Below, one piece after another: positions 39,076 through 50,894 of a stretch of 64,000 bases of DNA. Source of the stretch: Carettochelys insculpta (taxonomy: Eukaryota > Chordata > Testudines > Carettochelyidae); the NCBI RefSeq assembly GCF_033958435.1, contig NC_134137.1, forward strand, positions 243,458,501 to 243,522,500. The letters run 5' to 3'. Numbering within the stretch: the stretch's first letter is position 1; each line of letters starts with the position of its first letter. Under the pieces are notes generated by a model. It ran no database searches, was not told the DNA's origin, and saw only the letters and a list, made by a program, of their open reading frames with translations. The translations under genes and the position numbers were made by a program.

Positions 39076-41317
39076 TATGATCAATTTTCTTTTGGGCTGT
39101 CTTCAAACCCGAACACCAACAAATAAGACAACATAACCTGGCTTTCCTACAATAATTCAGCAGTCTGAGCTTTAAAGCCACATTATGTGAGAGGCGCTCC
39201 ATTAGTAGCACAAAATAGAGGGTTACAAGAAAAACTTTATGCGTGGCTGCTTAATGGGGGACATGTGAAGGATGGTGTTAGGCCTCAGACAGCTTTACTT
39301 CTGTGCACAGGCTTGGATGCATGTTTTATCTTTCATTTTGTTCTGCTTGCAGAGACTGTTAATGAAAACCTGCATGACATTGAAAACTAGAGACCAAAGC
39401 CAGTAGGCAGAGGGGCTCAATGCATGGGAAGAATACCAAATAGTTTAGTCATAGTGCTGTGAAAATCAAAGATTAAAAACAAAACCCCATAAAACCAAAC
39501 CCGTTAGATCCCGTTGTTCATACCACAACCTAACACTCCACTGGCAGGATGTTTTACCTGATACTCAGCCTAAATTGCACCCCGTCACCCACTATAAACC
39601 CTCTACAAGAGTCTCCACTAAGATTTTTGTTGTTGCTGTTGGATTATTCCAGATAAGAACCTCTTAGAGTGTCTGATGCTGGAAAAAACAGTATATACTT
39701 TTTGGATAGGTCTTTTAACATGAGTAGTGGCTTTAAAATTAAGGACAGCTCACTAAGCATGGATACCATCTGCAAGGGTTGTTAACGCCTGCAAAACATG
39801 CCATTTGCTTCAACTAACAGAAAGTGAACTGATTTTGACTGATTAAGGCCATAGCTTTCTGAGTAGAAAGCTACCAATAGAGAGCGAACAAGGTGGGTGA
39901 AGTAACATCTTTTTATTGACCAGCTTCAATCCTATGCAGAGCTTGTATCTCTCAGCAACAGAAGTTGGTCCAATGAAAGATATTGCCTCACCCACCCTAT
40001 CTCACTAACACCCTGGGACCAAAACATCTACAACAGCCCTGCAAGAAACAGAGAGCAAAGGCTAATAGGTTTTTACCTAGAAAAACAAAGATCACATTTC
40101 AGCCTGTTTGCCAATTGCCTCAGGTGATAAGAGCAGGAAACTGTTAGGCACATGTCAACAACCAAAACAGGTAAATGTCACTGTCTTTATTTGTTGACTC
40201 ATTTGCTCTGCTCTTTTAAGAAGGCTTGTTTGCCTTGCTCTCACCTGTCAAGGGACCATTACCCTTTGAAACCCCCTATTCAGGCAGAAAGGAATCTATG
40301 GGCTCCCTGCCTGCACTGGAATCCACACAGGCTGCAGTAGAGTGATCACCATGAACCCAAGGACAACCCTAAACAACCACTTCTCTGCTATGGGGAAGTG
40401 GTAATTCCAGTCAGCACTGGCTCAGTGACCTTAAACTGACCCATCCACCAATAGGTACCTCCATGATTTGCTGGCGGTCACCAGGGTTCTTGTGAGGCCT
40501 AGAAGGAAGCTATGACTGTGTGAAGTTTATGATTCCTATACCTGAAGTCATAAACAAGAACAATTTATTTGTGTAACTAGTTAGGACAGTAACAACGATA
40601 TGGCAAGAGGAAATGAAACTTCCAGATCTGGGCTATGCTCTGACTGCACTTGATGAAAAACAAAAAGGTTAATAATGGGGCTTCAAAATGGGTTTAACAT
40701 TCATTGTGGGCAAAGATGACTTTGAGTTTGACCAATTCATGTGGAAAGGCCCAAAAACATGCTAGAACATGGGTCAAAAACAATGTCTAGAATCATGCCT
40801 CGTTACTGCAGCTGAATTGTGCTTAAGAAAGGATGTTCGGTCATCACAGATGATACCTAACATTCATTAACCACAACACAAGGAAAATCCATTTAATTAT
40901 GACTGCTTCCTCCAGACTTGGCTATAGTCATATACAGCCCTGTTTTCCATAGGCTGTCCAATTAAACTGCTACATATTCACTACAATGTATTATGCTCAT
41001 TCTTGGACTATATGAGCAAAGACTCTTGAGAAATGAAAGCACAACCTGTCACCGTGCATTAAGTTCACCCTGACACCTTCTGTATGGGACCTGCGTCTGT
41101 ATACAGAACTGGAGTGGGACTGCACTCAGCCCAGGAGTCAGAAGGAACGCCTTACACACACCACTCTCCACTGAAACCTCTGGTGGAAACATTATGCAAC
41201 ACTGACTGGCTCCAGAGAGGGGCATATTTCTTCCCCTTGTTCATCAGGAGATGGGATGCTGAAGTAAGGTTCTGTTAATGAGTGGTGGAATAAAGAAGAG
41301 CCAAGCAATGAATCTTA

Positions 41318-41581
41318 GGCTACGGCTACACTAGACATAGAAGTTGACTGCCAATGAGCAATTTTAGCTATACCAATTGCATAGCTAAAATCGATTTATC
41401 CATGGTCGACTTCCACATCTATCTACATGGCAGAAGGTTGACCTTCCTTATTCTTCACCTTTTGCAAGGAGTACAGGGGTCCACGTTGACCCCTGGGAGC
41501 ATCATTTTGCACATGCACGAAATGAAACCCAGCAGGTCGACCGTGAGTGGATTGATCTTCAACTGTAGTGTGGCTGTAGCC
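41318..41581. mobile_element. Harbinger-like MITE
   Basis: Ends GGCTACGGCTACACTAG and ACTGTAGTGTGGCTGTAGCC are inverted. Flanks are TTA on the left and TGA on the right, a decayed TWA duplication. Inside, 'aattttagctat' and 'atagctaaaatc' are inverted to each other. Confidence 0.7.
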
Positions 41582-42369
41582 TGAGTGTACTCCCATTCAA
41601 CTCCTCTATCAAACTTGGCAGGACCAAAAAAGGGCTCACTTTGACTTAAATTCCATGCATTGTCCTCTTAATGTGGAAACTGATCCAGTTAAAAATCACT
41701 AGTGTTTGTGGCAGGCCTCTGTGGTCCTGCCACTATCTAAGACATAACAGGATAGTTATTTATTTGTTAATTTCTAAAATGTGCTTAATGACAACAACAC
41801 ATGGTGGCAGAGCAATATTTGAAAGAGAAGTATTACAATTAAAGCAAAATTTGAGCATAAAAATGGGCCTGGCACCATGCCATGAATGTCTAAAGTCTCT
41901 AGATCCAGCAGAGGAAATGAATTCCAAAGATTAATTCCCCAGTCCCTAATTTACAGCTAGCCGATTGAAAGTCCAATTAGTTTTTTCCCCACCCCCAGAA
42001 AACTAGGCCTTCATCAAGGAAAGTTCTGAGCAACGAAGTGGGTTCTATACATAAGCCCCAGAAAAAATTATCCCCACCCGATATATTTTAAACACGCTCT
42101 GAAGCAGGACAAAATAGGAAAAAACAGAGAATTATACAAGCAAAATACTATAATATAAAGCACTAAGAATTTGGCAGTGAATCGGCCCAGTGGATCAGCC
42201 GAACATTATAATAACTAATGGACTGTTCCATTTCTGAATGGAGAGAGATTGTTTTAAAACAAAATTTTTATTGGTTTAGTCAAAGGAAAAAACGTCCTGA
42301 CTCCTCCTTATGGCCACATCCAAACTGCTGATGTAATGACACTTCCAGTAATAAAAGAAACCTCATTAC

Positions 42370-42504
42370 CTTCATCGTGGTTCTGGTGTAATATGACCTC
42401 TGGCTGAGCATGGAGAGAGTTCCCAGGGTGAAAGAAAGGTGAAAATAACATGCGAGCTTTCCTTTGTTTCAGGATGTGCTGAAGGAGTTCATACAGTACG
42501 TCAC
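42370..42504 (-). CDS. ETV6: ETV6 exon 4 (end of PNT/SAM domain)
   Basis: 135 bp with acceptor TTTCAG and donor GAAG|GTAATG. The first base completes a split codon (Gly110). It encodes [45 protein letters not shown] and one base of Glu155. This finishes the five-helix pointed (PNT/SAM) domain. Val112 sits on the interface that, with Ala93 in exon 3, drives head-to-tail polymerisation in human ETV6; both are present. About five residues differ from human, all outside the helices or conservative. Length equals human exon 4 by memory. Confidence 0.96.
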
Positions 42505-42789
42505 CTGAAAGACAAAGAGCCAGCTAAAGGAAATGAAAAGCTACAGATCTTTGAAGAAGACTCATTTGGCCATTGGATGCATGAATTCAAAGCCGCGGGT
42601 GCCATTTTCATATCTAAAACTGCCGTGGAAAGAATGATGCTGTGCCTGCCTCATCTGTCTCACTCCTGAGTAAGATTCCTTTGCAGTCAAAAAGTTGTGA
42701 ATGTCACGCAGAGTGAAATGTATATGTGAGGCGGAGAGCAATATAAACTTCAGTCCAATTGCCCTTTTAATAATCCAGTAGATTAATTT

Positions 42790-43010
42790 TGTATTTCCAC
42801 ATCATCTCCCCTCAGAGGATCTCCAAGCAGTTTACATACATTACTTAATGAAGTCTCACACCTTCTCTTATGATTGTCTCAGTTTTGCAGATGGGCAAAA
42901 AGTGGGATAGAATGACTGTCACCAGCCAAAGCTTATACAGCAGGTCAGTGGTAGCACTCAATCTGCACCAAGGTCTCTTGGCTTCAGGCCCTTTGTTTTA
43001 ACCTGTTTTC
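42790..43010 (+). mobile_element. L3/CR1-like LINE 3' fragment
   Basis: 'gtatttccacatcatctcc', 'gaggatctccaagcagttta', 'agttttgcagatgggcaaaa' and 'gcaggtcagtggtagc' follow the order of a common L3-type 3' end. Confidence 0.6.
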
Positions 43011-44288
43011 AACACCTCCTCCCCTAAACTTTACTATATAATGAAGTTCTATGGAGAAGAAAAATTATATGTCATTTTAAAAAGTCACGAATGCTCCTCC
43101 ACACCAGTAGGTGCGCTGAGACAGTGATGTTCCTGTGATGTTATGACCAGCTAGGGAAATCTAATGGAATGTTGATACATTCTCCCCATGGCAAATTTAG
43201 CAGGTCAGTCAGGCCTAGATCCTCATGGGTAGTGAAGCACCTAACTTCTGCTCTCTTGTAGATGTCAATTCAGGCTCACAAAGAGCTGCATCCCTCAGGG
43301 CTAGCACTCACTACCTAGCAGTGCTTCAGCAATCTGTCTCCCATTCCAACAGCACAGCATGGGAACAATTTCCAGCACTGCGAGAGTTCTAGGTAACAAT
43401 ATAGCGGTGTTACAAGAACATATTTTACAGTTACCAGAAGACTGTTTAGAAGATAATTTATGTGGTGATTAATTTACTGGGAGAATATTTCACCTTTCAG
43501 TAACCGTCTTCCCTCCAATGGTACACAGGTACATCAGGGCAACGGTGGGCATGTTTTTATGTTTTCTGTTTGTTTATTTGGTTGGTTGGTTGGTTGCTTT
43601 TTTTCCCCCCCTCCTATAGCTGGTGACAATGAAGAAGTTAAACGGAAAGAATTAAGCAAAGTACAAAATGCAGGTGACTCGAAGTTCCCTAGAGGTATGT
43701 GGTAAATCTTAATAATACCACGTGCAGTCCTTTGCCTGTTTCCTGCACCCAGGTGCAGGAGTCAACAATATTCAACGACAGTACTTTGCCTGAAATGTGA
43801 ACTAATTTTCTTAGTGTTTAATTGTCTTAATTAAAATGACATCTAGGAGAACTTAGATTTTTCTATTATTGTTATTTTTCCTATTTATATAGCACCTGTA
43901 AATCCATTTAATATTGAGCAGTTGCTGCTGTAAATCTCGAAGGATCTACCTGTTGGTCAAAGATTCTAAACCCTTTTTGTCTTCTTAACTATTTTAACCC
44001 AAGTCATCTTCATTTGCATAGTTTGACCTTTTGCTCTATTTCTGTGTCTTGGCTGTTTTTACTATCTCAGCGTGACTTTGGGGCACTTCTAATGATGTCT
44101 GTAATGTCTGAAAAATTAAATAAAACCAAAACCTCAAAAATGCTGTCACTTTTTCCATATTTAATAAATAATGAGAGACCAGCAAGGGATTTTACCACAT
44201 AATATGTATTTTACAAAACAAGATAGGAACATACACATACATTGTGCCAGATCATTCTAGGAGAATATGGTTGTCATCCTTTGCCTGA

Positions 44289-44601
44289 GACCTTGTCTAC
44301 ACACAGCTTTTGGACCAATATAAAGATTTCATGAGTATTGTGATTTCCTACAAAACATTACAATCCCTTGTGTGGCTATATTTGTTATATTGGTATAATG
44401 ATGTTTATCCTGGTATAACTATTCCCATTAGGGAAGCAGAATAAATCATACTGGTATAATCATATTCATACTGCTATAACTGTATTTATACAAAGGGTTA
44501 TAATGATATAATTGTTTTGGGGAAAAAAAAATCACACCCTTCACTGAAATACTCCTACAAGTATAGTAAAGGAGGTGCAGCTTCTGAGTGTATGCAAGCC
44601 C
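44289..44601. mobile_element. Harbinger-like MITE with GGTATAA-rich interior
   Basis: Ends GACCTTGTCTACACAC and GTGTATGCAAGCCC are inverted. Flanks are TGA (44286-44288) and TTA (44602-44604). The interior repeats TATAA-type words ('ctggtataac', 'ctggtataatc', 'ctgctataac'). Confidence 0.6.
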
Positions 44602-45926
44602 TTAGATAATTAAATTACATTAGAGCAGAAATGGCATTATTCATTTCCCTGTATTTCATATACAGGAACACCTGGGAAATCAGATCCTGAAATGATATTA
44701 TCATAGTAACATAAAAATTTTAAGGGCGACCTCTACTCCTGTTATTGCTGTATGTGGCACAGATTTAGGAGGAATTAATGGAATGTTTTGTCAAATGCCT
44801 GTCAACATCTACATGAAAAAATCAGAACACAATTTTAAATTGGGTTCACAGCTCAGTAGACAGTAAAACCCAGCTTCACATTCAGCAAAATCTGAGCTCC
44901 ATACACAGTGGAGGAAGTGAATTCTAGAACGAAGGAGTATCTTCTGTGAATGCTCAGTTCCCAGCCCAGAGATGCTTAAATCCAGCTGATCTCAGCTGTA
45001 GTGACAGTACACACAGGGACAAGAGAGATGTCTCTCCTAGGCACTCATTGCTGGGGTAAGGGAAGGCTAGTTACATGCAGGATAGTGGGTGTTATGTACA
45101 AAACTTCAGAAGAGTTGTCCTGCCCCAGTGTTATTTATTTATTTATTCAGCAGCCAGGGGGACTTAAGGACATGTTTAAGCACTTTGCTGAATTGGTGCC
45201 TGTGTGCCAAAAGAATGGGCCAGATCCTGTAAAAGGATGCTAGTGGGCAGAGGTGCCTTTGGAGAGTCACAAGGTTAGCGTCCTTCAGAACTACGCCACA
45301 TTTTGATTGGCTATTGCAATGCCATTTGTAATTCTGTCTTTGCACTGGAAGTCTGATAGCAGCTATTCTCCAGGTACTCAGTTCAAGCTGTATGATCATT
45401 TCTGGTAGCTGACTGGATTACTAGCTTTTTTACTTAGCAGAGGTACCCTGCACGGTCATATAAAAGAGAGCTAATAACTTTTTACTTCAACCATTCACTG
45501 AAATTTAGTTAAACAATTCTGACACAGGAGAGGGAGGAAATTCAGTGTTAATGTAATGCTGGAGGGGGACAGACTGCAGGGAATATAAATACAGGCAGGT
45601 GACACACAACCTTCTAAATCGAAATCTTCTGTGTGAGTAAAAGACTAAATAATTTGGCTGCATGCGGATTGATACACACACCTGCCTGGGCATTGCCTTG
45701 GGCTGGATTCCAGCCTGTGAGAGAATATGGGCAGAGTAATGGGAAGCCCACAGGAGCTGTAAAATAGAGAAAAGTTCCCCAGGGATGAGTTTTGCAGAAG
45801 CTTTTAGCAGCACAATCAACGAGTGAACTGTGAGGCAGAACGCTAATGCAGGCTTCTTAATAGACTGGTGCAGTTGATTAACTCCCTACTGTAGTTGGGT
45901 CTGTGAAATAATAAGCCTTTAAAGGA

Positions 45927-46399
45927 CAATGAGCAGTCCCGTGGCACCTTGTAGACTATGGCTATATCTATGCTAGAAGCATCTCTCAATAGCAATGTCT
46001 GTTGACAGAGTTGTGCGCCTACACACAAAAGCAGATTGACAGAGCAAATCCACTCTGTCGACAGAGAGCAGCCAGACTGCCCTGCCCTCTGTTGACAGAA
46101 TGGCTGACTGGAAGCTCTGAAACCAGGGTTGCTCGGTGAACCAGAAGCCCCCTCTGATGACAGAAGTGTCTCTCCTCAGATTTTCAAGGGATAAGACTGT
46201 TCAGACAAATGCAGGGTTCTCTCAAGATTCTGTCGACAGAACGCTTTGTGTGTAGATGCTCCGAGTTAAGTCAACAGAAGTCCCCTTCTGTCGACAAAAC
46301 TCTTTAGTGTAGACAAAACCTAATAGATTAGTCTATAAGGTGCCACAGGACTTCTCATTGTTTTTGTGGATACAGACTGACATGGCTACCCCTCTGATA
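45927..46399 (-). mobile_element. Fold-back element with 11-bp duplication, containing a nested MITE
   Basis: CCTTTAAAGGA occurs at 45916-45926 and 46400-46410, a perfect 11-bp direct repeat. The left arm (CAATGAGCAGTCC...TAGACT) is complementary to the right arm (AGTCTATAAGG...CTCATTG), followed by the reversed family head ('acagactgacatggctacc'). The loop is filled by a Harbinger-like MITE (45960-46320). Confidence 0.75.
45960..46320. mobile_element. Harbinger-like MITE nested in fold-back element
   Basis: Ends GGCTATATCTATGCTAG and TTTAGTGTAGACAAAACC are imperfect inverted copies. TGTCGACAGA-type words recur inside (for example near 46055, 46230 and 46290). Flanks TAT/TAA are close to a TWA duplication. 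Confidence 0.65.
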
Positions 46400-46685
46400 C
46401 CTTTAAAGGATGGAGCTGAATGTTCCAAACTGCTGCCAGGTAGTCTTTCTCCATGCTTTGCAGAAGGTTTTAACTAGAGACACACCAGGCACTCACAGTT
46501 TAGATTAGGTTCTATACCCTCTCCAAGTTCAAGGGCATTTCAATATCTCTCCCCTCCCCTCTTTCTTATTTTACTGGCTGTTTCACTCTCCTGCTGCCCT
46601 GGTTTGCCTGGATGCCCTTGTCTCTCCCTTCCAAGCTCAGCAACTGTGGCTGTCTTTTCTCTGCTCCTTCCTTCTTTCCTTCTCA

Positions 46686-47006
<321 letters not shown>

Positions 47007-47110
47007 TCACTAAATGCCTTGGCATGCAAATCCTGAGATTGGTCTGGGGAGCAAAATAAAGTCACATCCACACTCCAAACCTTCCCGTGAAGTGCTTTGT
47101 TCATCAGCAT

Positions 47111-47558
47111 GGCTATGTCTGCAATACAGAGATCTTCCTAAAGAAACCCTTCTGGGAGTTCTCTTCCGAAAAGACTTCTTTTGGAAGAGTGTGTCCACAC
47201 ACAAACAAGCGGATCAGAAGAGTGATGGACTCTTTCAAAAGACAGTGTCCACTCAGCCCCTGCCTTTCCAAAAGAACGGGCCACGAATTGAAAAATCAGG
47301 TGCCATGAAGACTGCTCTTTTGGGGAAAAAAACGGGGCCTGTGGAGCATCTACACACATTTTCTTTCGAAAGAAGCTTTTGGAAGAAGGTGCTCTTCCTG
47401 AAACAGGAGTGGAATGGCGCTTTTGAAAGGAGCGCTGCGTTCTCTTGATTTACTTTAGGAAGAATGCTTTTTGTGTGTAGACACTCTGTGGGATCTTTCG
47501 AAAGAGCCCCCTTCTTTCAAAAAATCTTTTGAAAGAGCTTGCTAGTATAGATGCAGTT
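47111..47558. mobile_element. MITE rich in TTTCGAAAGA motifs
   Basis: GGCTATGTCTGCAATAC at the left and GCTAGTATAGATGCAG at the right are imperfect inverted ends. The interior repeats short self-complementary words of TTTCGAAAGA and TTTTGGAAGA type about ten times. It lies ~180 bp upstream of the exon 3 acceptor. The right end is decayed. Confidence 0.55.
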
Positions 47559-47655
47559 TGCGTGTCTTCCTTTTTACGAAACAAGAAGCAAGCCCACTGC
47601 TTTCAATTGCCTGGAGTACTGAGTTTGTGCTGGTCTGCATACAGTTTTGGTATGG

Positions 47656-47850
47656 TCTCAGAGAGGCAGCTGTGTGATTCTTTATCTTTGCAAAACTAAG
47701 CAAGTAGTCGTGTAGCACCTTAAAGACTCAGTTATCTCAGTTCTGCTCCAGAATCTGAAGAAGTGGGTCTTTCCCACAAAAGCTCATTACCTAATAAATA
47801 AAACTGTTGTCTTGAAGGTGCTACAGGACTGCTTGCTTAGTTTTTGTATG
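47656..47850 (+). mobile_element. Fold-back short element, both arms present
   Basis: The head 'cagagaggcagctgtgtg' precedes an arm 'aaaactaagcaagtagtc' / 'gtagcaccttaaagactc', later mirrored as 'cttgaaggtgctac' / 'gactgcttgcttagttttt', around 'gaagaagtgggtctttccc'. Confidence 0.65.
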
Positions 47851-49533
47851 GATACGTTACTTCTTGTGTTTGAGAGATTTTTAGAATATAATTATGCTGG
47901 AAAAACCTCTAGTTTAGATACACTATTGTTTAGTTCCCATTCTTACATGGACATTATGCTGAAGAGTTCCAAAATTTGTCTCTCTTACCAACAGAAGTTG
48001 GTCCACTAAATGATATTACCTTACTCATCTTGTGTCTCTAATATCCTGGGACCAACAGGACTATGAAAAAATCGCATACTATATTGTTATAAGCACATTT
48101 ATACTAATATAGCTGTTTCCTTATATGCAGGGTTGTGTCACTTTATACTGCTATGAATAAAATGATACAAATCTTGAGTATAGACCAAACATAAGTTTGG
48201 TCTTTGTATCTCATCTTGCTACCAGTGCAATCAAAGGGAGTTTGGCCATTGGTTTTATTGGGCACAGAGTAAGACCTGGGATAGATGAGATTACAATATC
48301 AGTCTTACATACTGTTTTAAAATGGCTTCCTTCCCAGGGAGAAAAGTAGCATAATTTTCAAGCAGCTAGAGAGATAGGCAGGCAGATTATCTCTTATCCA
48401 ATGGGAGATAAAAGCTTCCGTTCCTTTTCCCCTTATGAGATGACTCATTGTTTGACTTGTTACAATGAGTTATGTAGAAAGGAAAGTGTCATGCTGTGCA
48501 CAGGAGCATAAAATTTGCCATATCTGATCAGATCTTTGGTACATAGCCCCCGGCAGTGGTTAAAATCTTATGCTTCAGAGTAAGATGAACCACCCTTCCT
48601 TACATTGCACCTGGCTGATTGCATGCTGTTGTACATGGGAAGATGTTTCCTTCCTGACATATTATTCTATGAGACTGCTTACCCCAATCTTTGCAAGCAT
48701 AACTGCAAATCTCCGATAGGGTTATTTTTTAAAAAACCATATGCAGTCCTTCAGCCAGGGTTAAAAAAGAAAGTTATGGGTCTTGAATTCTGGTCCACTT
48801 GTACACCAGATTCAGATTCCCAGATCAGCTAATGGGGAAGCCCCGGCAGTAAGTTACATACAGAACTGAATCTGAGTTCGGAGGGGAATTGAGAGTAAGC
48901 TTCTGGAGCCACACATGAGCGAGCACACACGTGACTCCCAAAAAGAAGGGGATACTGCTGATTTGAACAACAGTATGCTCTGTCTAATCTTTCTTCATTT
49001 GTAATGCACCCCTGAGCATCACAAGCCACTTTTCAAATCGCATGTCATTGCAAGAGGACTTAAGCTCTTATGCCTCACTCAATTTAGTCACCGGTTCGAG
49101 TGAGATCCCTGAGGGGGCAAGTCTTTTGCCCATGCTTAGGGGAAGGTCTAGGCAAAGAGAGGTGCATTATGGTCTAAAAAGTGTTGAGACTCAGGTTCAT
49201 CTTCCTCTCTGGTAGGAGGAATTCCACAGCCATGCAGTGGAAATTACCTGTTTCCAGACCCAGAGCCAGTCAGAGGGAGGGCTAGGAGGGCCCTTTGCCC
49301 TTGGCCTCCAGCTCAAAGGGGGCCTCAAATTGAGACACATGTTAACTTTTTGGCATTTGATAAGTTTTGCAACTAGTTTTTATGTACCTCCCTCAATTAC
49401 TCACACATTTGCACAGAAAAAAATGCTAGACAGTGGGAGTTTGCCTCAGGGGCACCCCACATAGGTTGTGGGGTTTTTTGCATCATCTCTTCCTCGTTAG
49501 GGCACAGAAAATTCTACATCTGCGAAGCCTCTA

Positions 49534-50730
49534 AGGGTACGTCTATATAGTAATCCCTGGAGGTATACGAGGGTCGAGTTCCACGCAACCCTCGCATACC
49601 TTGATTTTCGCGTAAGTCGGGGAGATGGGTTGTGGCCCTAGGAGGGGGAGAGGGGATTAAGCCTGGGGTGGGTTAGGGCAGCAGAGGTGGTGGGAGGGTG
49701 CAGTTCAGCAGGGTTAAGCCCAGCCAGGGGGTTAGAGTGGGGCTGTGGGTGTGGTGGGTAAGGGGTTGGAGTTGGAACCCCATGTGCCAGGTGGTGTGAG
49801 CTGGGGCCGTGAGGGTTGGGGGGGGTTAAACAGGGTGAAGCGGTTGGGGGGGTTAGCTGGGGTTGGGGGTAGAGCCTCAAGCACCTGCTGCAGCTGACAG
49901 CTGGCACCCAGCATGTGCCGGGGGGTGGGTGTGAGCTGGGGACAGGGGTGGGGTTGAGCTGGGTAGAGGGGGCTTTGAATGAGGGTGAACAGGGGCAGGG
50001 GTGGGTTGTGCCAGCAGGGGGTTAGAGCCCCTGCATGTGCCAGTGGCAGCTGACAGCCGGAGCCCCACATGTGGGGGGTGTGAGCTGGGGCCACAAGGGG
50101 GAGGGGTTGAGCTGGGCAGGGGGGTTGAATGGGGGGGTGCACCGTGACCCAGTGGTTGAGTGGGGGGGTTGGAGCCCTGCACGTGGGGGGCGTGAGCCGG
50201 GGCCGCAGGGGGGATGAGCCGGGGAGGGGGTGGGTTGAACGGGAGTGCACCAGGGTGGGGTGCTTGAGTGGGAGTGCGGGGTTTGGAGCCCTGCATGCTC
50301 TGAGCCAGCCACATAGCGTGGGAGTGAGCTGGAGCTGCACAGGGGTTGGGGGGGTTTGGTCCAGGTCCACAGAGGTTGGGGCCCAGGTGTGCAGGGGGAT
50401 TGGGGCATGAGGGTTGGAGCTGGGTCCACAGAAGTTGGAGGGGAGCCCCAGGCTTGCAGCTGGAGCCCCCACACTGGGGAGGGGGGAGAGCTGGGGCTGC
50501 AGGGGCAGCGAAGCTGGTGGGGGTTGAGCCGGCAAGGGGTTTAACAGGGTGAATCGGTGCAGCTGTCAAGCGGCACCGCTCTGGGAAGGCAAGGGAAGGG
50601 GCTCTTATCCTGCCTAGCTGCCCGCAGCTGCGGGAAGTTAGGCAGGCTGACAGCCCAGCAGGTTCACATTGTGCGAAACTCACGTTAAGGCGCGCACCGT
50701 GAAGCTGCGTAAAACCAGGGATTACTGTAC
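49534..50730 (+). repeat. 1.2-kb G-rich strand-asymmetric repeat with inverted ends
   Basis: AGTAATCCCTGG (49549-49560) and CCAGGGATTACT (50715-50726) are a perfect 12-bp inverted repeat near the ends. Between about 49620 and 50540 the plus strand is an irregular array of GGGG-rich words such as 'gtgagctgggg', 'gttgagctggg' and 'gagccctgcatg'. The outer parts contain 'ttttcgcgtaagtcgg' and 'ctcacgttaaggcgcg'. The minus strand has two long overlapping open frames of 267 and 268 codons, rich in Pro, Thr, Leu and Ala, best explained by composition. G-quadruplex potential on the plus strand is high. Confidence 0.65.
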
Positions 50731-50894
50731 ACTCACTTCTTGCCCCACGTGTAGCACGTAAATATGAGTCACATGCGTAAGTAGGAATTGGGGGTCAGCC
50801 ACATAAGAGCATGGTCGTGTACTCTGAGACCTTACTGCACTTCCAGGAAGATTCACTGAGAGATGGTGGCCTAAGCCCTGCAATAAGAGGTGAA

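Larger units (their letters stand above)
38343..42369 (-). other. ETV6: ETV6 intron 4 (4.0 kb)
   Basis: Contains MITEs at 38600-38883 and 41318-41581 and a MIR piece at 38915-39075. The part from 39080 to 41310 shows no clear repeat ends or exons. Confidence 0.85.

Noticed and set aside
49732..50683. Two overlapping minus-strand open frames of 267 and 268 codons, Pro/Thr/Ala-rich
   Set aside because: Both frames are open at once because the strand is C-rich and stop-poor. No domain, no splice context, and they lie within a G-rich repeat.
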